This document shows, piece after piece, positions 48,501-58,456 of a stretch of 64,000 nt of DNA. This DNA is from Aptenodytes patagonicus (lineage: Eukaryota; Chordata; Aves; Sphenisciformes; Spheniscidae), in NCBI RefSeq assembly GCF_965638725.1, contig NC_134951.1:22265746-22329745 (forward strand). Direction: 5' to 3'. The position numbers and the translations under genes were made by a program. The first letter of the stretch is position 1, and every line of letters begins with the position of its first letter. The notes under the pieces are model-generated. The model did not search any database and was not told the origin of the DNA. It worked only from the letters and a program-made list of their open reading frames with translations.

Positions 48501-51048
48501 CTTTCACTGTTCTGTGTGTGAACATGTAATCTCAAATCTTGACCTCTATAATAACACAGAAGAAAGGAGAGGAAAACAAAGAAAAAAATATCCTGCAAAA
48601 AATCCTTCCTCTTTATTTATCAAGGGGACACAGGGCAGTTTCTGTAGCCTAACACTGGAATATGAAATGTGAGAAGTTCCTCTCCTCTTTTTCCCTGTGC
48701 ATCATTAAAGGCCAAATCTAGTTAGCCGTTTCTCAAAATTTGTTCCCTTGAGCCCCTCACAAGTTAGTTCTGTGATATCCTATTTCAAGAATTTCCCATT
48801 TGTTCAAATGAGGCCTCGTTAATGCTAGATGAAGTCCTGCAATAACTTCATAACTCAGTAGACATGTCCTGGGACTTAGTTTACCCTGTTTTGTTCCTGC
48901 AAAATAACATGCAGATGGTTTATTATGCGCAATCACTCCCAGTTCACTTCCCTGACCTATGTCCTATGACATTAACATTAGACATTATAAACCTCAAGTG
49001 CATTAACATTTGAGAGTTTTCATCGTAGCAGTCATATAGTCTCAGTGAAAGACATTTATTAAAACCAGCTCACACTCACAACGAGTAAACTTTCTCATTA
49101 TTGTTCCTTAAAGGTCAGGGAGATGATGAAGGAAAAATTCTGTAGTAATAATTAATAGTAATGGTTTACATTTATAAAGCACTTTTATTCTCTGCTCCAA
49201 AGTATATTAAAAACATGGTGAATAAAAGCATTTGTACTTGGTGTAGCTTGCTGCAGGAAAACATAAATATCTCTGAAACTGATTTTTGAATAATTTGCCA
49301 GACTATGCAGTATATCGTCATTTTAACTAATATTTTTAAAGTTTCCCTAAAATATTATTATGACTGGTTCTCCTAAACATGACAAAAAAGCTCAGGCACC
49401 AAGTCAGGCCTAATGACTGACTATGACACTAATCAAAATGGGGACTCAGAAATGTTGTGAAAAATAGTGATTTTTTTACATATGCATGGTGCAAGTTATT
49501 ATGAAACCATTTTCTTTTTCTTTTTCTTGCAAGTGTTTCCAGGACTCTGTCACTGGAAATGTTCCATTTTGCCCTGAAGAATAAATGAATCTTCTCATTC
49601 ACCTCTTAACCTTGACAGCTAATAAGCAGGGTTTCTCAATGAAAAGCTGCCTTACACAATTTGCTGTGCTCTTATGAGGAAACTGGATCTTTATAAAGAC
49701 ACACTTCCACAAGAGACAGAGCGTACACTTTTCATTACTCTGCAAGGGCCAGCAGCATAAATGCCATGCCAGTAAAAGCAACAACCTTTGACAAGTAACA
49801 TCCAGCATCACGGTACTCAAGCAGCCAGGTAGTGTGAAACCAGCTTAAGAATTAAAGTCTACACAAACAAATCACCGCAGGACTACCCAGAAAAGCAATT
49901 ATCCTGGGAAACCCTTTCTTGCTGAACAGATCCACTCTTTAGTCCTACCCCACAACTGGAAAATTGCTGTTGACTTCAGCACACTTTGAATAGGGTGTAA
50001 TTAACATTTAGGCCTATATGCTCATGCAAGTGTCAACACTGAATTCTTGGTGTACGTTGTTCCTTTTAGCACTGCAGAGCCAACAAAGGGGTCTGTGAGA
50101 GGGAGTTAGATACGAGGCAGGCTTGTGCTTCATCAGCAGATCTGTCTCCTCCATTCTGATTGCAGTTTTCTTATGGCTGCTGATGATTATGGGCCAGGAA
50201 AAAAATCACAGCTGTTGTTCCAAAAAGCCCTTTTAAAACAGGGTAAATCCAATCCTGTATCACTGGCAAGTCAATTAACATGAAATGATCTGATGTTGAT
50301 TTTGCAGGCTTACTTTTTAGTGGCTATCAAACATAAAGTTCAAGAATAAGGATCTACATTATAGGCATCCCATTTACATCCTCTGCTTCAGGAGCAGAAA
50401 GAAAAGACTCCAGCTGTCTTTATACTTGTTTGAATTTGTTCAGGAACACACATTTTAGAAATGTTGATAAGGATCCAGAACACTCCCTGACTGAGAGCAT
50501 AGAAACCAATGGATTGTTTTTGATAATAGAGTCTCCATTCACAAGAGACCCCAAACCTGCAAATTTCTTTTTGTCATGATTTGACTTATAAAATTATTTG
50601 TACTAAATATAGTATATCATTATGCAATATAAAATTGGATTTTAAGGACATAGAAATGGCAGAAGGAGATTTGTTGCTTTAGCAGAAAAGCAGGACTGCT
50701 TTGAAAGACAACAAAGATAAGGAAGCGAAGACTATTGCAATGCTGCCACTTACTGCCTGAACAGAAAAGAGTTGCTCTGAGTAATTATCATGCACTTTCT
50801 ACTTTCCAGTGTGTGATAATTGCTCAGAGGAGAAGCACCAAGTTGTATTACAGCTGGCAGATCTGTAATGTCAGGAAAACAGTATTTTTTGCCTCTCATA
50901 CTTACTGAGAGCCTAAGGTCTTCAGAGCAGGGATTGACTACTGCTGTGAGGTTTTGTATAACATCACTGAGACTTCTGAATACCATCTTAATCCTAATAT
51001 TCTAATCCTAATAATAAAGTAGTTAAAGACTATGAAAAAGCAGAGAGC
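45565..51048. other. AT-rich single-copy DNA, no gene recognised
   Basis: No coding homology. A 119-codon plus frame at 46432-46791 and its antisense partner have no domain. The region holds a candidate hairpin at 50775-50829, listed separately. Confidence 0.55.
50775..50829. other. 55-nt imperfect hairpin
   Basis: CTCTGAGTAATTATCA pairs with TGATAATTGCTCAGAG with one G-U wobble; the stem extends a further 3 bp (CAC/GTG) past a 2-base mismatch, giving ~21 bp around a 13-base loop. The size is at the short end for a pre-miRNA. No flanking repeat family is seen. Confidence 0.4.
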
Positions 51049-51053
51049 CACAG

Positions 51054-51596
51054 TGTCGTGGTTTAATCTCAGTCGGCAACTGAGCACCACGCAGCCGCTC
51101 GCTCACTCCCCCCCACCCCAGTGGGATGGGGGAGAGAATTGGAAGAGCACAAGTGAGAAAAAAGTCGTGGGTTGAGATAAAAAACAGTTTAATAATTGAA
51201 ATAAAATGATAATGATAATCATATGATAATAATAATAATACACAAAACAAGTGATGCACAATGCAGTTGCTAACCACCCGCCGACCGATGCCCAGCCAGT
51301 CCCCGAGCAGCGGCCCCCCCGGCCAGCTTTCCCCAGTTTATGTACTGAGCATGACGTCCCATGGTATGGAATGTCCCTTTGGCCAGTTTGGCTGTGCCCC
51401 CTCCCAGCTTCTTGTGCACCTGCAGCCTTCTCAGTTGGTAGAGCATGGAAAACTAAAAAGTCCTTGGCTAGTGTAAGCACTACCTAGCAACAACTAAAAC
51501 ATCGGTGCGTTATCAACTTTGTTCTCATCCTAAATCCAAAACACTGTACCAGCTACTAGGAAGGAAATTAACTCTATCCCTGCTGAAACCAGGACA
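51054..51596 (-). repeat. 3' LTR of provirus P2
   Basis: 543 bp with the same ends as its 5' partner. It differs from the 5' LTR at, for example, GAGAAAAAAGTCGTGGG (5': GAGAAAAACTCGTGGG), CAGTTGGTAG (5': CAGTCGGTAG) and CTGCTGAAACC (5': CTACCGAAACC). Confidence 0.92.
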
Positions 51597-51673
51597 ATAT
51601 CCACCCCTTATTCTATACCATCTGCGTCATGCTCAAGTCTCACATTTTCCAGTACATTTTCATTAATCACCAC

Positions 51674-51725
<52 letters not shown>

Positions 51726-52063
51726 GAGATATCATTCCCTTAGTCTGTGGGCCATCCCTCTAAAACGTTCGGTGAGTTCATTTAGTCCATGACTTCGGGC
51801 TCCATCTGTCATAATAATCTTTCAGGGCAGGAAAAAATGGAGATGGTATGTGGTGTTGGATTGTTTCATGTTGAAGTCAGTTCTGGTACCATCATCACTG
51901 TGCTTTGCTTGGCTTCACTGAAGTTATTCTTCATTAGTCTGGGTGATTCTTATTGTAATATCATTAGTATGGCATATAATATTATTAGTGTTATTAGTAT
52001 ATCTGTGTATTATTAGTATAATTATTATAACTATAATTAGTACTTAACATCACATAATTCAGA
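51597..52063 (-). other. 3' untranslated region of P2
   Basis: Between the integrase end and the 3' LTR lie AT-rich sequence, a (TA)n(CA)n microsatellite (51682-51724) and a purine-rich stretch AATAAGGGGTGG (minus strand, ~51600-51612) next to the LTR that could serve as polypurine tract. No env frame. Confidence 0.65.
51682..51724. repeat. (TA)n(CA)n microsatellite in P2
   Basis: About 15 TA units then CA units; the homologous locus in P1 is shorter. Probably still length-variable. Confidence 0.85.
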
Positions 52064-52417
52064 TCATTGGCTATTCTCACCCAAAATCAAATCCCCTTGA
52101 GGTACACATCGGACTTCCCCATCCTTCCGCATTATCCACCAAGTGCACCCAGGTCCTTGAGCAAAAGCAATCCCACGGGTGGGTTTGCCTCTGCCCGAGG
52201 CAGGAATAACCCAGACTGTCTTCCCCAGCATATTTTTTATGTGCACTACAGGGACTTTATTCCCATCTACAGTACGTAAAAGTTCTGACTGGGCAGGGCC
52301 TGCTCGATTGGCAGATCCCCTCGTGTTGACTAACCAGGTGGCCTTTGCTAAATGCGTATCCCAATGTTTGAATGTCCCACCACCCATTGCTCTCAGTGTA
52401 GTCTTTAACAGTCCATT
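52064..52417 (-). pseudogene. Integrase C-terminal part of P2, after a nonsense codon
   Basis: Codons after the TAG at 52418-52420 stay in the same frame as the upstream 605-codon ORF and remain open to 52064. Recognisable are MGGGTFKHWD, ATWLVNTRGSANRAGP and a C-terminal segment with GPGCTWWIMRKDGEV, the position of an integrase C-terminal DNA-binding domain. Only the single stop separates the two parts. Confidence 0.78.
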
Positions 52418-54235
52418 CTATCGTTCGATTTTCCCAGAGGCTGGTGCATGACAGGGGATGTGATACACCCACTCAATGCCGTGCTCTTTGGCCCAGGTGT
52501 CTATGAGGTTGTTTCGGAAATGAGTCCCGTTGTCTGACTCAATTCTTTCTGGGGTGCCATGTCGCCATAGGACTTGCTTCTCAAGGCCCAGGATAGTGTT
52601 CCGGGCAGTGGCATGGGGCATGGGATATGTTTCCAGCCATCCGGTGGTTGCCTCCACCATTGTAAGCACGTGGCGCTTGCCTTGGCGGGTTTGAGGGAGT
52701 GTGATATAATCGACCTGCCAGGCCTCCCCATATTTATATTTCAGCCATCGTCCGCCATACCAAAGAGGCTTTAACCGCTTGGCTTGCTTGATTGCAGCGC
52801 ATGTTTCGCATTCATGGATAACCTGGGCTATAGTGTCCATGGTCAAGTCCGCCCCTCGATCATGAGCCCATCTGTATGTTGCATCTCTTCCTTGGTGACC
52901 TGAGGTGTCATGGGCCCACCGAGCTAGAAATAATTCACCCTTATGTTGCCAGTCCAGACCCACCTGAGCCACTTCAATCTTAGCAGCCTGATCCACCTGC
53001 TGGTTGTTTTGATGTTCTTCAGTGGCCCGACTCTTGGGTACGTGAGCATCTACGTGACGGACTTTTACAACCAGGTTCTCCACCCGGGCAGCAATAGCTT
53101 GCCACAATGTGGCAGCCCAGATGGGTTTGCCTCTGCGCTGCCAGTTGCTCTGCTTCCATTGCTGCAACCACCCCCACAGGGCATTTGCCACCATCCATGA
53201 GTCAGTATAGAGATAGAGCACTGGCCACTTTTCTCGGTCAGCAATGTCTAAAGCCAGCTGGATGGCCTTTACTTCTGCAAATTGGCTCGATTCACCTTCT
53301 CCTTCAGCAGTTTCTACAACTTGTCGCATAGGACTCCATACAGCAGCTTTCCACCTCTGATGCTTTCCCACAAGACGACAGGACCCATCAGTGAACAGGG
53401 CATATTGCTTCTCATTTTCTGGCAGTTCATTATACATTGGGGCCTCTTCAGCACGCGTTACCTCCTCCTCTGGCAATATTCCAAAATCTTTGCCCTCTGG
53501 CCAATCCATGATCACTTCCAGGATTCCTGGGCGACTGGGGTTTCCTATTTGAGCCCGTTGTGTGATCAGTGCGACCCACTTACTCCATGTAGCATCAGTT
53601 GCATGATGCGTACAGGGGATCCTCCCTCTGAACATCCAGCCTAGCACCGGGGTTGGAGTGGCCGCAGGGCCTGTTGCCGGCGTCTGAGTAGCTGCAGTGC
53701 ATGTCGGCGGGGTCTGAGTGGCCACAGGGCGTGTTGCCGTGGTCTGAGTGGCTGCAGTGCGTGTCGTTTTACTGTCAGAGCCAGAAACCTTCTCTTCCCT
53801 TTGAGGGCACTGAATGGTGTTGAACAGGGCTCGGTAGGCATGGGCCAGGCCCCAGCACGTTGCAATGATCTGCATCTCTCTGGAGTTGCCAGGGTGACAG
53901 CATACTTTGTCCAAATATTCTACTAACTTTTCAGGATTCTGCACTTGCTCAGGGGTGAAGTTCCAAAACACTGGGGGTGCCCATTGGCCTAGGTACTTGC
54001 CCATCTTGTCCCACACACCCTGCCACTCATAACTACTCAGCCTTGGGGCAGATCTCTGGATGATATTCTTAAATTGCTTACCAACTTTAGACAAAACCAA
54101 AACAATATTCCCAAGAAGTATTAATAGAAGTATCTTAACTACCCAAGGATGTTCAAAATACTGAAAAGTTACTGTAATGAAGGAGGAAACATCATAGAAG
54201 AAGGTAGTGACACTGCCATTCTGTATTTCCTCCAT
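52418..54235 (-). pseudogene. gag/RNase H/integrase fusion ORF of P2 (605 codons)
   Basis: An in-frame internal deletion joins the gag N-terminus (residues 1-~196, with hydrophobic segment 31-48 and four TAATQT-type repeats at 160-196) to the pol 3' half. RNase H is at ~275-420: FTDGS (D283), E321, YTDS (D345), DAH (D396). Integrase starts near 440 with H442/H447 and C476/C479 of the zinc finger; the core has D509 (WQVDY), D568 (SDNG) and E604 (GKIE), the exact D,D-35-E spacing. The ORF stops at TAG one codon after E604-R605. All catalytic residues are therefore present, while capsid, protease and RT are gone. The fusion itself is a deletion product, not a viral design. Confidence 0.88.
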
Positions 54236-54501
54236 AAAAATCTCTCAGAAAAGTTACTGTAATTGCTAGTTGTCTCCACGAAATGGTATCTGTGGTACAG
54301 TAACGGCTTCATTGCGAAACCTACATACCACGCTAACGTCAAGGTCAATGTTCTAAAAACAAACCTCACAAGCGAGACATTACTATTCACTGCAGACCAC
54401 AGCAAACTGCAAAACCCAACACCAATCTTTAACATGTACAGCAGGAAAAAGAGCACGATGCAGATTATACAAATCAATATCGAGAACAGAGCAACCAACA
54501 T
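54169..54501 (-). CDS. Leader ORF of P2, hydrophobic, unknown function
   Basis: 110 codons from the ATG at 54501, 77 bases after the primer-binding site. Same architecture as the P1 copy: hydrophobic segments near residues 1-24, 26-38 and 46-63, then FLWRKYRMAVSLP. It overlaps the gag start by 67 bases. One residue (Asn for Asp, about residue 41) distinguishes it from P1. Because P1 and P2 appear gene-converted here, their agreement does not show selection. Confidence 0.45.
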   Translation of the reverse strand: MLVALFSILICIICIVLFFLLYMLKIGVGFCSLLWSAVNSNVSLVRFVFRTLTLTLAWYVGFAMKPLLYHRYHFVETTSNYSNFSERFLWRKYRMAVSLPSSMMFPPSLQ

Positions 54502-54577
54502 TGTGACCCACAACTATTAACAGATATAAGTTCCTTAATACACTCCGGTTAATCTGTTATTATCTCAAACCCTTCGA

Positions 54578-54595
54578 GCCCCACGTTGGGCGCCA
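54578..54595 (-). promoter_or_regulatory. Primer-binding site, tRNA-Lys1,2
   Basis: All 18 bases TGGCGCCCAACGTGGGGC on the minus strand, 8 bases after the 5' LTR. Confidence 0.88.
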
Positions 54596-54603
54596 AAAAG
54601 GAC

Positions 54604-55146
54604 TGTCGTGGTTTAATCTCAGTCAGCAACTGAGCACCACGCAGCCGCTCGCTCACTCCCCCCCACCCCAGTGGGATGGGGGAGAGAATTGGAAGAGCAC
54701 AAGTGAGAAAAACTCGTGGGTTGAGATAAAAAACAGTTTAATAATTGAAATAAAATGATAATAATAATATGATGATAATAATAATAATACACAAAGCAAG
54801 TGATGCACAATGCAGTTGCTCACCACCCGCCGACCGATGCCCAGCCAGTCCCCGAGCAGCGGCCCCCCCCGGCCAGCTTTCCCCAGTTTATGTACTGAGC
54901 ATGACGTCCCATGGTATGGAATGTCCCTTTGGCCAGTTTGGCTGTGCCCCCTCCCAGCTTCTTGTGCACCTCCAGCCTTCTCAGTCGGTAGAGCATGGAA
55001 AACTAAAAAGTCCTTGGCTAGTGTAAGCATTACCTAGCAACAACTAAAACATCGGTGCGTTATCAACTTTGTTCTCATCCTAAATCCAAAACACTGTACC
55101 AGCTACTAGGAAGGAAATTAACTCTATCCCTACCGAAACCAGGACA
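54604..55146 (-). repeat. 5' LTR of provirus P2
   Basis: 543 bp. Contains TACATAAA at 54887-54894 (TATA-like, minus strand) and ATTAAA at 54737-54742 (polyadenylation signal). Bears TGACGTCC where the P1 3' LTR has the full CRE. Confidence 0.92.
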
Positions 55147-55151
55147 CACAG

Positions 55152-57859
55152 CCACAGTTACTCTTGGCTATGCAGCCTTAAGTCATTTATGGTAATTGGT
55201 GATTTAGTAATGCAGGTAGAACTAGACAGTAAAAAAGAGGAGTGGTATACAGAGGAGTTAAATGATACTTCTGAGGGAGGGTGACATGTCCTATAGAATG
55301 ACAGTGAGCTCCAAATGTCAGTGTTCTTTGCTTCTTTAAGGTCCTGAGATAATCATAGATCTGTTCTGTAAATAAAATGATGACAACTTGGAATAACTGC
55401 AGAACATAAACTACTTACACCTATCTGCCTGTGCTCTGCAGTCTTCTGGTTTTGTTTGCCCTTTCTGATGTGAAAATTTATTGTTCAAAATGACATTTGA
55501 ACAGCTGGTGATGTTTGGAAATTTCCATTTTACAGATCAGAAACTGAAAAACAAGGAGACCAAGTCCTACATTGACAAAGCATCTAGCTTTCATGGAAAT
55601 TGATTTAACTGATTTCAGCGTCTAGGTACTTTTGAAAATACGTAATTTAAAGACATCTGACCAAATCTCAAGGGAACTGTATTACAGTGATGATCTGAAC
55701 ATTAGCTTATGGAGTTCAAGGCTGTCATCAAAATTGCCTGATGGTTGAATCAAGAATATTTCTTTAAATGTTGGTAGTCAGTTTGTATTATCTGTGAATT
55801 GAATTCAGCTATTTATTCTTGAAGTGACCCATTAAATTCTAATATTTGGGGGCTTTTTAAACAATTTAGTTTAATTAAATAAATACATCTATCACATAAG
55901 CCATGAAGATCAGACTTTATTAACAGTTTAAGACATAAAAAAGTAAATAGACCTAGTGATGTGATAGACCTTAGGGTCTATTTTGCCATCAGCATGTATG
56001 TGGAAACTTAATTGGCATTTATGGTAGCTGTGCAGGCACAGAAAAGCAGGAAAAAACCCTTTCATTTTAACTGCATCAGTAATAAAATATTTAAAGCTCT
56101 TTCACAATGAGTATTTCAGCTTCAGAAAAAACTTCTCATACAAGTAACCTGTTAAATAGGCTAAAATAACAATACATATCTGACTTCTGGCAGATATGTG
56201 AAAAATCTACATTTGTACTTAATTTATTCTGGAGCCAAAGACCTAAATCCATGTGTTTTCAGTTGCCATTTTTTTATGGCTAATTCTTTCTATTTATTGC
56301 TTTCAAATCATAATCAGGTGAGGAACATCTTGTCTGACGGAACAGTTTCCTGCATTATGTATTTAGTGTAAACAATGCATTTTTACTGAACATGTGGGTT
56401 TAATGATGTTTTTGAAAGATTTCTCCAGTTTCCCTCCAGCTTCTCCATGCTGTGGCTCCAAAGAAATAGGGAGAAGTGAGAAAATGAGAAAGATGGAGCA
56501 CCTTCAGATAGCTCTGCTTGATATCTGTTACAACTTGTCTCACTCGCCGCTCAGAGTTTTGCTTGTTTTGACTGGATCCAGTCGCCGGGTTTCATGCCCT
56601 TTTAAGCTCCATTAGTCTCTGGATGATGACTGATTGCTATTCTGAGCTTCAGGAATGCCCAACTATTAATCTCGCATCTGACAGCCTTTGCAGCAGTGGA
56701 ACTCCCACAGTCAGTGTCACAATCTTCCCAGGCCTCTGACGTGTCACTTGGGCATGTCCCCAGTCAGGTATGACCTGAGTCTGGAGCTTGGGTTTCTAAT
56801 TACACTCTGAGGACTGACCAGCACGGCATTTGCTGAGTTTTGAGAGGTAACAGTGATCTAGTCATCTGGACCCAAAATGAATGACTTCAGCATAAGAAGA
56901 AGTTAGAAGCTGTGGCTATGCCTATGTTAGCAATGTGGCATATTATGTGACGTATTAAGAACAGCTTTGTAGGGAGAGAGTTGGTGCTAGGCACTTGGTG
57001 TCCACACTTCACATATTAGGGGCAGATTTCAGACTACCCCCTGTCTGGTCCCACAGGCTGAATGTCTCCTAGTGGTTGGAGCATGCTTTCTTGTTTGGTT
57101 TCATTCAAAACCAGTCCAGTTTGGGTGGTCTAAGACCAAAGCACGATAAAAGGGGATGACTGGGAGATCCCCTTCAAAAATGTAGTTCTGATTTGAAGTG
57201 AAATGCTAACGTGATTCTTGCCTATAATCTTTACCTGTGAATCTGACGTGCATCAAGGAGCTTAAATGTAATCCCAAATTAGGCTCTAGGTAACTGCCTT
57301 TCTGTAAAACCACTCTCATGAGATCTTGCCTGGGTAGCCCAGGTCTAGTGCTGGCTGCTGGGAATTTCATGTGTAGGTCTCTCACTCTCCCTGTATTCAC
57401 AGTATAGTGATGGGAGTGCCTGAGCCTGCACTGTGAACTCAGCTCTTCCAACCAGAAACCAAACTTCAGGTGTTGCAGCCCTGATGGGCTTATTACAGTG
57501 CATAAGCCCTTTCTTGGCTCAGGAGCAAACCCCACAATTTAAACAAACATGTTTCTAAGAAGGCTGCCATTCATTTTTAACCGGGAAATCTCTTGAGATC
57601 TTAGATTTGCAATGCTCCTTTAGTTAGCATGTTTTCAGCATCCCCTCCAGTACTTCTTATGATTTGTGCTGTTTTACTAAGTTCACTCATTCTTAGTGTC
57701 TAATATTCATGCTGAGATATCAATTCATACAAATCCAGAAGTGAAATAATTAAATGCACTTAAGACTGTGCCACTGAGTATTGTTAGTGAGGTCATTTTC
57801 CTCAGACTGCTCACTTTACTGTATCTCCTGGAGTCAAAAACAAACAAAAGCCTTGTTTG
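55152..57859. other. AT-rich single-copy DNA, no gene recognised
   Basis: No domain or repeat family recognised; a 109-codon minus frame at 57206-57535 has no supporting signal. Confidence 0.55.
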
Positions 57860-57864
57860 AAAGG

Positions 57865-58451
57865 TGTAGTGGTTTAAGCCCAGTAGGCAGCTCAGCCCCA
57901 CACAGCCCCTTGTTCACTCTCCACCAGCAGGATGGGAGAAAGAATCAGAAGGGTGAAAGTGAAAAAACTTGTGAGTTGAGGTAAGGACAGTTTAATAGGT
58001 AAAGCAAAAACTGTGAGTAAGCAAAGCAAAATAAGGAATTAATTCACTCCTTCCCACCAGCAGGCAGGTGTTCAGCCATCTCCAGAGAAGCAGGGCTTCA
58101 TCATGCATAATGGTCACTTGGGAAGACAAATGACATAACACTGAATGTCCCCCCTTCCTCCTTCTTCACCCCTGGCTTTTATTGCTGAACACCGTGTCAC
58201 ATGGTATGGGATATCCCTTTGGTCAGTTGGGGTCAGCTGTCCCGGCTGTGTCCCCTCCCAATTCCTTGTGAACCCCCAGCCTACTCACTGGCAGGGCAGC
58301 GTGAGGAGCAGAAAAGGTCTTGACACTGTGTAAGCCCTGCTCAGCAATAGCTAAAACATCCCTCAACACTGTTTTCAGCACAAATCCAAAACATAGCACC
58401 ATACAAGCTACTAGGAAGAAAATTAACTCTATCCCAACGAAAACCAGTACA
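57865..58451 (-). mobile_element. Solo LTR of a related ERVL subfamily
   Basis: 587 bp. Plus strand begins TGTAGTGGTTTAAGCCCAG and ends AACGAAAACCAGTACA, flanked by AAAGG at 57860-57864 and 58452-58456. It is alignable with the P1/P2 LTRs (the GTCACATGGTATGGGATATC and CCAAAACATAGCACCATACA blocks) but clearly diverged. No internal sequence remains, so it arose by LTR-LTR recombination. Confidence 0.88.
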
Positions 58452-58456
58452 AAAGG

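Larger units (their letters stand above)
51054..55146 (-). mobile_element. ERVL-class provirus P2
   Basis: Minus-strand provirus of 4093 bp with two 543-bp LTRs (5' at 54604-55146, 3' at 51054-51596) and CACAG duplicated at 51049-51053 and 55147-55151. Order: LTR, PBS, leader ORF, gag N-terminal part fused in frame to RNase H and integrase, then 3' untranslated DNA and LTR. Capsid, protease and RT are missing by one internal deletion. No env is visible. The best preserved pol in the window. Confidence 0.93.
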
